Assembly: GCA_946482345.1 (NCBI GenBank)
Contig: CAMLRJ010000064.1
Coordinates: 1-11,045, forward strand
Direction of reading: 5' to 3'
DNA length: 11,045 bases
From: an uncultured Cellvibrio sp.
GTDB lineage: Bacteria; Pseudomonadota; Gammaproteobacteria; Pseudomonadales; Cellvibrionaceae
Part shown: piece after piece, positions 5,987 to 11,045 of the stretch
How positions within the stretch are numbered: the first letter of the stretch is position 1
How the letters are laid out: each line of letters begins with the position of its first letter
Translations under genes and position numbers: made by a program
The notes under the pieces: generated by a model
Seen by the model: the letters and a program-made list of their open reading frames with translations, nothing else
Databases searched by the model: none
What the model was told of the DNA's origin: nothing

Positions 5987-6547
5987 ATGACTATTCAAAT
6001 GACCCCCATGATCCAATCCTGTGTCCTGCATTTCGGTGAGATGGGCAGCCGCTGGGGGATCAACCGTACCGTTGGGCAAATCTATGCGCTACTGGTCTTC
6101 AGCAAGGAATCCCTCTGTGCCGACGACATCAGCGAAGCTCTGAACTTTTCACGCTCCAACGTCAGCATGGGCCTTAAAGAGCTGATGTCCTGGGAACTGA
6201 TCAAACTACAGCATTTCCCCGGCGACCGTCGCGAGTTTTATTCCGCACCCGGCAGCGCCTGGGACATAGCCAAAATCCTGATTCAACAAAGACGCAAACG
6301 CGAAATGGATCCCACCATGTCCGCCCTGCGTAACTTCTTATTGGAAAAACCGGCAAATCCCGAAGAGGAATACGCACAGGAACGCATGAAAGATATGTAT
6401 GAAATGATGGAAATGTTGACCGTATGGACAGAAGAAGTGCAACGCCTGGACAAGAGCCATTTGGGTTCCATGCTCAAGCTGGGCAGCAATATTGGAAAAG
6501 TATTGGATATGAAGGACAAAATTTTTAGTTTGGGTAAGAAATCTTAA
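5987..6547 (+). CDS. GbsR/MarR-family transcriptional regulator
   Basis: 186 residues with a winged helix-turn-helix at about 28-88. The part from G-Q-I-Y-A-L-L-V is followed by L-C-A-D-D-I-S-E-A-L (helix 2), S-R-S-N-V-S-M-G-L-K-E-L (recognition helix) and the basic wing F-P-G-D-R-R-E-F-Y. This order, the upstream E-M-G-S-R-W-G-I-N-R-T-V segment and the long helical C-terminal half (about 95-180, probable dimerisation coiled region) are typical of GbsR-type proteins. AGGA eight bases before the ATG is the ribosome site. The start lies 10 bases after a perfect palindrome that is probably its own operator. The inducer is unknown; the family name comes from choline sensing in Bacillus, but nothing here indicates choline. 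The following cydAB genes may be part of its transcript. Confidence 0.9.
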   Translation: MTIQMTPMIQSCVLHFGEMGSRWGINRTVGQIYALLVFSKESLCADDISEALNFSRSNVSMGLKELMSWELIKLQHFPGDRREFYSAPGSAWDIAKILIQQRRKREMDPTMSALRNFLLEKPANPEEEYAQERMKDMYEMMEMLTVWTEEVQRLDKSHLGSMLKLGSNIGKVLDMKDKIFSLGKKS

Positions 6548-6735
6548 ATCTTCACCCCCTCCTAACCTCCCCCTTGGCAAGGTGGAGGAACAGTTCCCCA
6601 CTTTGAAAAAGGGGGGCTAGGGGGGATTTAAAAATGGTTGTAATGTTCGGGATCTTAAATCCCTCCCCCGCCTCCCTTTCTCAAAGGGAGGAGCCAGTTC
6701 CCTCCCCTTGAAAAAGGGGAGGATGGGGTGAAATT
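6544..6735. repeat. Two C-tract/G-tract inverted-repeat units
   Basis: The gap between the regulator and cydA is filled by two related units. Unit 1 (6544-6634) runs from TTAAATC and C-rich blocks, through short internal hairpins (CCTTG/CAAGG at 6572-6582), to TTTGAAAAAGGGGGG (6602-6616) and GGGGGGATTTAA. Unit 2 (about 6651-6735) repeats the scheme, with CCTCCC-TTTCTCAAA-GGGAGG and CCTCCCC-TTGAAAAA-GGGGAGG hairpins. Each unit is roughly self-complementary end to end, like the dispersed C/G-tract extragenic elements seen in many bacterial genomes. Transcribed, they would form strong hairpins between regulator and oxidase genes. Unit 2 ends about 16 bases before the cydA start. No convincing promoter for cydA was found in between. 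Confidence 0.75.
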
Positions 6736-6751
6736 CAAAGAGGTAATCAAT

Positions 6752-8152
6752 ATGTCAGATCCACTCCTCGATACACTCCTGCTTTCTCGCATTCAATTCG
6801 CTGCGAATATTTCGTTTCACATTTTATTTCCCTCCATCTCAATCGCGCTTTGTTGGTTTTTGGTGTATTTCAAATTGCGCTACAAAGGTGAAGGCGATGA
6901 TGTCTGGATGCGCGCTTATCGTTTTTGGGTAAAAATTTTTGCGCTGACATTTGCATTAGGTGTGGTCAGCGGCATCACCATGAGTTTTCAATTCGGTACC
7001 AATTGGCCGGGATATATGGAAACCGTCGGTAATATCGCCGGTCCATTATTGGGATACGAAGTGCTCACTGCATTTTTTCTCGAAGCGACATTTCTGGGCA
7101 TTATGTTGTTCGGCATCAATCGTGTATCAAATCGCATGCACACCATTGCAACATTGTTAGTGGCTTTTGGCACAACCATGTCTGCCTTTTGGATTATTGC
7201 GCTTAATAGTTGGATGCAAACACCCACCGGCTTTGAAATGCGCGATGGCAAAGCTTATCCACTGGATTGGCTGGAAATTATTTTTAATCCTTCAATGCCT
7301 TATCGATTGGCACATATGCTGGTTGCGTCTGGGCTCACCGCCGCATTTTTAATTGCGGGAATTTCGGCTTATCGAATTTTGAAAAAAGATCACAAACCCG
7401 CGCCACGTCTCGCCTTAAAAACAGCGGTGACTGCTGCAGCCATATTAATTCCCGTACAAATTTTTCTGGGCGATTTGCACGGATTAAATTCACTCGAACA
7501 TCAACCCGCAAAAGTCGCCGCGGTTGAAGCCGTATGGAAAACCGAAAAAGGTGCACCACTGGTTCTATTTGCAATTCCCGATGCAAAAACGCAAGAAAAT
7601 AAATTCGCTATTGAAATCCCGAAAATGGCCAGTTTAATTTTGACGCACGATTTCAACGGTGAGATCAAAGGCCTCAACGAATTTCCCAATGCACATCCAC
7701 CGGTAGCGCCAGTGTTTTATGGATTTAGAATTATGGTGGGCGTGGGTGTTTTGATGTTACTCGTCAGTTGGATTGGTGTTTGGCAAATCATCGCAATCAA
7801 AAAAGGACGCAGACAAGAAATGTCACCCTGGCTTTTAAAAATATTTGTCGGCATGACTTTTTCTGGTTGGGTCGCAACACTCGCCGGTTGGTACGTGACT
7901 GAAATTGGTCGTCAACCCTGGTTAGTGACTGGTGTGCTAACGACTCAAGAAGCCGTGACCAAAGTGCCTGCATCAAATGTAGGCATTTCACTGACCATTT
8001 ATTTAGTGCTCTACGCCGTTTTGTTAGTCGCTTATATACGCACCTTATTTGTGATGGCGAATAAATCCGTTCTGGTCGATAAACCCAATGAAATCGAAAC
8101 ACTTGCCGATCAACTGGCCACACGCAATCAAAAAGTGGAGACAGCATCATGA
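6752..8152 (+). CDS. cydA: Cytochrome bd-type quinol oxidase subunit I (CioA-like)
   Basis: A 466-residue inner-membrane haem subunit that oxidises quinol and, with subunit II, reduces oxygen to water. The chosen ATG has AGAGGT eight bases upstream; an in-frame GTG at 6728 lacks this. Key residues are present: H23 (high-spin haem ligand region), E103 and E111 (proton pathway pair, spaced as E99/E107 in E. coli), H188 in Y-R-L-A-H-M, R326 and M328 in F-R-I-M-V-G (low-spin haem b558 ligand with H188), and E384 just before G-R-Q-P-W (386-390). The periplasmic quinol loop starts at about L-N-S-L-E249-H-Q-P-A-K and is short. The protein is well below the 522 residues of E. coli CydA, matching the cyanide-insensitive (CIO) subgroup. 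The stop overlaps the start of cydB. Confidence 0.97.
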   Translation: MSDPLLDTLLLSRIQFAANISFHILFPSISIALCWFLVYFKLRYKGEGDDVWMRAYRFWVKIFALTFALGVVSGITMSFQFGTNWPGYMETVGNIAGPLLGYEVLTAFFLEATFLGIMLFGINRVSNRMHTIATLLVAFGTTMSAFWIIALNSWMQTPTGFEMRDGKAYPLDWLEIIFNPSMPYRLAHMLVASGLTAAFLIAGISAYRILKKDHKPAPRLALKTAVTAAAILIPVQIFLGDLHGLNSLEHQPAKVAAVEAVWKTEKGAPLVLFAIPDAKTQENKFAIEIPKMASLILTHDFNGEIKGLNEFPNAHPPVAPVFYGFRIMVGVGVLMLLVSWIGVWQIIAIKKGRRQEMSPWLLKIFVGMTFSGWVATLAGWYVTEIGRQPWLVTGVLTTQEAVTKVPASNVGISLTIYLVLYAVLLVAYIRTLFVMANKSVLVDKPNEIETLADQLATRNQKVETAS

Positions 8153-9168
8153 ATGAATACACACAATTAACCGGCGAAGCTTTTTGGTTACCGATTATTT
8201 TTATCGGTTTGATGGGCTTGGCTTTTTTCGTTTACGCTATTCTCGATGGTTATGATTTGGGCGTGGGTATTTTATTGCCAAAAAATTCCGAACAAGATCG
8301 CGACACTATGATCGCCAGTATCGGCCCCTTTTGGGATGCGAATGAAACCTGGTTAGTGCTGGGAATCGGTGTTTTATTAATTGCATTCCCAACCGCACAC
8401 AGTCTGGTGTTATTTCATTTGTATTTGCCTGTGACTGTGATGTTAGCGGGATTGATCTTACGCGGCGTTGCCTTCGACTTTCGCGCAAAAGCCCTGCCCG
8501 ATCACAAAGACTTGTGGGATAAAATTTTTAAAATCGGTTCGCTACTGGCAACACTCTCACAAGGTTATATGCTCGGCATTTATGTGATGGGTTTTGATTC
8601 CAGTTTGAAATCTATTTTATTCGCTTGCCTTAGCGCCATTTGCGTAACCGCGGGTTACACCTATATAGGTGCTTGTTGGTTAGTGATGAAAACCGAAGGC
8701 GATTTACAACGATCAGCAACCCGCTGGGCCAGAAAATGTGGTTGGTTAATGGCACTGGGTTTGATCGCAGTATCAATCGTCAACCCTTGGGTCAGCCCTA
8801 GTATTTACGCAAAATGGTTTGGCAGCCCAACGGTTTTATTGTTGATGATTATTCCAACCGTCTGTTTCGGTTTGTTATTCGCAAGCGACAGATTCCTGAA
8901 AAACTTCTCTCAAGATTTGGAAAGTTTTTCCTGGTTTCCTTTTATTTCTGCGGCGATTATCTTCTTAATGAGTTTTATAGGTTTGGCCTACAGCTTTTTC
9001 CCTTACGTAGTGCCCAACCAACTGACAATCTGGCAATCCGCCAGCGCACCTGAATCGCTAAAATTTATTTTGGTAGGATCTGTGGTTGTACTGCCGACTA
9101 TTATCGCCTACACAATTTTTTCGTATCGGATATTTAGAGGCAAGGCGACACAATTGAAGTATTACTAA
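8149..9168 (+). CDS. cydB: Cytochrome bd-type quinol oxidase subunit II (CioB-like)
   Basis: A 339-residue polytopic membrane protein that pairs with subunit I. Family motifs are clear: L-D-G-Y-D-L-G-V-G (32-40), P-F-W-D-A-N-E-T-W-L (60-69) and L-R-G-V-A-F-D-F-R (104-112). About eight hydrophobic segments are present, as expected. The ATG overlaps the cydA stop (ATGA), with GTGGAG eight bases upstream, so the two subunits are translationally coupled in a 1:1 unit. No small CydX-like or DUF2474-like third gene follows; the next 195 bases hold only palindromic elements. Haem assembly genes (cydCD) are not in the window. Confidence 0.97.
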   Translation: MNEYTQLTGEAFWLPIIFIGLMGLAFFVYAILDGYDLGVGILLPKNSEQDRDTMIASIGPFWDANETWLVLGIGVLLIAFPTAHSLVLFHLYLPVTVMLAGLILRGVAFDFRAKALPDHKDLWDKIFKIGSLLATLSQGYMLGIYVMGFDSSLKSILFACLSAICVTAGYTYIGACWLVMKTEGDLQRSATRWARKCGWLMALGLIAVSIVNPWVSPSIYAKWFGSPTVLLLMIIPTVCFGLLFASDRFLKNFSQDLESFSWFPFISAAIIFLMSFIGLAYSFFPYVVPNQLTIWQSASAPESLKFILVGSVVVLPTIIAYTIFSYRIFRGKATQLKYY

Positions 9169-9179
9169 ATCTATAAAAT

Positions 9180-9263
9180 GTCATTCCCAATGGAAGCCGT
9201 TAAACCGGCAAAGCGAATCCAGTGGCATTAATATAAAGTCACTGGATGCCCTGCGGTCATGAC
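9180..9263. repeat. Imperfect palindromic extragenic element
   Basis: The segment begins with GTCATTCCC and ends with GGTCATGAC, so the outer GTCAT/ATGAC ends are complementary. Inside, ATCCAGTG (9217-9224) pairs with CACTGGAT (9240-9247) around a 15-base loop. The wording (GTCATTCCC ... GAATCCAGTGG) resembles the common proteobacterial GTCATTCCC-type dispersed palindromes in degenerate form. It lies between the converging cydB and DUF4197 genes and could help end either transcript. Confidence 0.55.
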
Positions 9264-9318
9264 GAAATATCTCTTGATATCTTTACACAAATCCATTTCT
9301 ATTTAATTCCACCTCGTC

Positions 9319-9338
9319 ATCCCTGCGAAAGCAGGGAT
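9319..9338. repeat. Perfect hairpin with GAAA tetraloop, possible cydB terminator
   Basis: ATCCCTGC and GCAGGGAT form an 8-pair stem closed by GAAA, preceded by CGTC and followed by CCAG. This is the compact form of the CGTCATCCC...GGGATCCAG dispersed palindrome. On the plus strand a TTTTGTTT stretch follows at 9345-9352, so it may serve as an imperfect terminator for cydAB. The minus strand has no T-run after it. Confidence 0.6.
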
Positions 9339-9363
9339 CCAGCCTTTTGTTTCATTGAAATTT

Positions 9364-10083
9364 TTATTTCAAACCAAAAACCGCCCCAATAATTTGACTG
9401 CCACGCCCAGCAGGATCTTGTCGAATTAATTTTTCTTCAACCGCAACTTGTTTAAATAAACCATCGAGCGCCATATTCACTGCGTGTTGTTCAAGATCCA
9501 AACTGGGTTTGTTGGCGATGGGCACCATGTTGTAAGCGGTTTGCAATTGTTTGTATTGTTTATAAAAACCAATTTGCTCAAGATTTTGTTGGATGATCGG
9601 CTGATAACGTTGACGCAAACTGGCTTCAGTTTGCACACGAAAATAATCTGTCGCTGCCGTTTGATTGCCGCGAATAATTCCCAAAGCATCAGTCACTTTC
9701 ATATTACGCACTGCATCAATAAAAACCGCTTTCGCTTCAACTGCCGCTTTTTCTGCACCCTGATTCATCAAGGCTTCGACTTTATCCAACTGCGAACCCA
9801 AACCCAACTGCCGCAAATTTTTGGTAATAGGCTGCAAATTCGCAGGCAACTCAATTCGATAAAGCGAACTATTGGCATAACCACCGGTCACCGACAAACT
9901 ATCCGCCGCACGATTACTCCCCAACTCCAGCGCTTCTTTAATCGCCCGAATCATCTGCGCTTGATTGTTATAACCCGTCGCACTCGCAACCGCCGCCCCG
10001 GTTTCTGCAATATGCGGCAAAGAAGCATTACAAGCGACCAAACTCAATGGCAATGCCAATAAACAAATACGCGCCAGTTTCAT
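9364..10083 (-). CDS. DUF4197-domain lipoprotein
   Basis: A 239-residue predicted lipoprotein. The signal peptide ends in the lipobox L15-V-A-C18, and the residue after Cys is Asn rather than Asp, which fits sorting to the outer membrane. The mature protein matches the DUF4197 pattern. It has I-K-E-A-L-E-L-G (49-56) early, then Y-R-I-E-L-P, L-x-x-L-G-L-G-S-Q-L-D-K-V-E-x-L-M-N-Q-G-A-E-K-A-A, the D-A-L-G-I-I-R-G segment with A-A-T-D-Y-F-R, and L-D-G-L-F-K-Q-V-A-x-E-E-K-L-I-R-x-D-P-A-G-R near the end. GAGGAAA precedes the ATG at good spacing. The function of the family is unknown. The gene stands alone, converging with cydB and diverging from the DUF3644-like gene. Confidence 0.9.
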   Translation of the reverse strand: MKLARICLLALPLSLVACNASLPHIAETGAAVASATGYNNQAQMIRAIKEALELGSNRAADSLSVTGGYANSSLYRIELPANLQPITKNLRQLGLGSQLDKVEALMNQGAEKAAVEAKAVFIDAVRNMKVTDALGIIRGNQTAATDYFRVQTEASLRQRYQPIIQQNLEQIGFYKQYKQLQTAYNMVPIANKPSLDLEQHAVNMALDGLFKQVAVEEKLIRQDPAGRGSQIIGAVFGLK

Positions 10084-10283
10084 GATGATTTCCTCGTGGG
10101 TGGGGATTGATACAGCATGTTAGCAAAAAATGCTGTTCATAAGTTATTTGGCAAATTAATACTCAAATAATCGAAAAACTATCTGCCTATAGAATTTATA
10201 CAAGACAACTCTAAAACCATATTGAATTGATGGACATCAAACATATATATTCAGTGCCAGTCACTAACACGGCCTACAATACC

Positions 10284-11045
10284 ATGTCCAATAGCGCATC
10301 TCTTGCAGAGAAATCAGTTCAAGCTGCTGTGGCGGCGATTGAAATTTACAACAAGCCAGACTTCTCATATAGAGAGGAAGCTTTTTCTCTATTAATGTCG
10401 AATGCATGGGAGCTGTTACTAAAAGCAAAATGGCTTCTTGACCATGGAGAAGATATTTCTTCGTTATATGAAACAGAGCCTGATCCAATAGATCCCACCA
10501 AACGACGACCAAAGCTAAATCGCTGCGGAAATCCAATTACTTTTGGGCTAACATTTTTATCAGGAAAACTTCTCGAAGACCAAAATTCTGGCTTCGGCAA
10601 AAACTGCGACGACAACCTCAAAGGTCTAATAGAAATTCGTGATAATGCAGCCCATTTTATTAACAAAGATCTAAATTTTGGTCGACGCGTATTAGAATTC
10701 GGAACAGCATCTCTCCAGAACTATTTGAGACTTGGTTCCGAATGGCTAAATCTCGATTTGTCGCGTTATAATTTTTTTCTTATGCCCTTATCTTTTTATC
10801 ATGGATTTGAATCGGTCGTTGCTGCTTCGATTGCTACATACTCCGATCAAGAATCACGGTTAATTACATATTTAGAGGGATTGGACCGCGGCGAAACAAC
10901 TGATGAAACCGAAGATGACGTCGGTGTTGTTTCAATGAGAATTAAAACAACTCTTATCCGAGGGAAAAGTGATGACGCCATCGCATTCCGGTGGACTGAT
11001 GATAAAAATGCTCCAAGCCTTTCTATTAGTGAAGAAGATATTCTA
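10284..11045 (+). CDS. DUF3644-type HEPN-like protein, cut by the window edge
   Basis: The frame is open to the last base, so the C-terminus is missing; 254 residues are visible from the ATG at 10284. The start S-L-A-E-K-S-V-Q-A-A-V-A-A-I-E-I-Y-N-K-P (6-25) followed by Y-R-E-E-A-F-S-L-L-M-S-N-A-W-E-L-L-L-K-A-K (29-49) is what I know as the DUF3644 signature. Further on, E-I-R119-D-N-A-A-H124 fits the R-x4-H motif with a polar residue after Arg, the catalytic signature of HEPN RNases. HEPN-type activity is inferred, not shown. An in-frame ATG at 10230 would add 18 residues; neither start has a good ribosome site. There is no recognisable partner in view, and the AT-rich upstream gap (10084-10229) offers no clear promoter. 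Confidence 0.75.
   Translation, partial: MSNSASLAEKSVQAAVAAIEIYNKPDFSYREEAFSLLMSNAWELLLKAKWLLDHGEDISSLYETEPDPIDPTKRRPKLNRCGNPITFGLTFLSGKLLEDQNSGFGKNCDDNLKGLIEIRDNAAHFINKDLNFGRRVLEFGTASLQNYLRLGSEWLNLDLSRYNFFLMPLSFYHGFESVVAASIATYSDQESRLITYLEGLDRGETTDETEDDVGVVSMRIKTTLIRGKSDDAIAFRWTDDKNAPSLSISEEDIL

Noticed and set aside
6338..6601. Minus-strand open frame over the regulator's end and the repeat
   Set aside because: Its start is in the C/G-tract repeat, and it runs opposite the GbsR-like gene. It is a by-product of the repeat.
6544..6735. CRISPR array or riboswitch before cydA
   Set aside because: Only two diverged inverted-repeat units are present, with no regular repeat-spacer pattern and no known riboswitch core.
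9484..10062. Long plus-strand open frame opposite the DUF4197 gene
   Set aside because: The minus-strand frame has a ribosome site, a lipobox signal peptide and the family pattern. The opposite frame gives a Q/R/T-rich protein without features.
10264..10666. Two minus-strand open frames at the right edge
   Set aside because: They lie opposite the DUF3644-like gene, which has a clear family signature.

Overview
The window looks like the chromosome of a moderately AT-rich gammaproteobacterium. MurJ, a LexA-box-controlled YebG homologue, a CioAB-type cytochrome bd oxidase and a DUF4197 lipoprotein all point that way. The family may be Cellvibrionaceae or a relative, but this is an impression from gene content and protein style and was not tested. 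No phage, plasmid, CRISPR, rRNA or tRNA features were seen.

Layout. 1-93 is an uninterpreted edge. 94-655 (minus) is a ParD/ParE toxin-antitoxin pair with its own operator-promoter, directly downstream of murJ (725-2323, minus), the lipid II flippase. A divergent promoter region (2324-2461) separates murJ from an SOS gene, yebG (2462-2761, plus), whose promoter carries a perfect CTGT-N8-ACAG LexA box. Downstream of yebG, 2762-2976 has no gene but holds a chain of hairpins ending in a strong Rho-independent terminator. It is either an elaborate 3' UTR or a small RNA candidate. 3046-3918 (plus) encodes an orphan secreted solute-binding-like protein. It converges on a two-gene minus-strand unit, a TIGR01777/YfcH-like SDR protein (4345-5292) and a DCC-family (DUF393) protein (3947-4348), which overlap by ATGA.

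The centre of regulatory interest is 5911-5986. An unidentified four-helix membrane protein (5449-5910, minus) and a GbsR/MarR-type regulator (5987-6547, plus) diverge from a perfect 12-6-12 palindrome, and the predicted -10 elements of both directions lie in it. The regulator is followed by about 190 bp of C-tract/G-tract inverted repeats. After these come cydA (6752-8152) and cydB (8149-9168), which overlap by ATGA and encode a short-Q-loop (cyanide-insensitive type) quinol oxidase. The regulator may therefore control the membrane protein, itself and, by readthrough, the oxidase.

9169-9363 holds two palindromic extragenic elements between the converging cydB and a DUF4197 lipoprotein gene (9364-10083, minus). 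At the right edge a protein of the DUF3644 type (10284 to the edge, plus) runs off the window. It carries an R-x4-H motif typical of HEPN ribonucleases and is the best candidate for an accessory or defence function.
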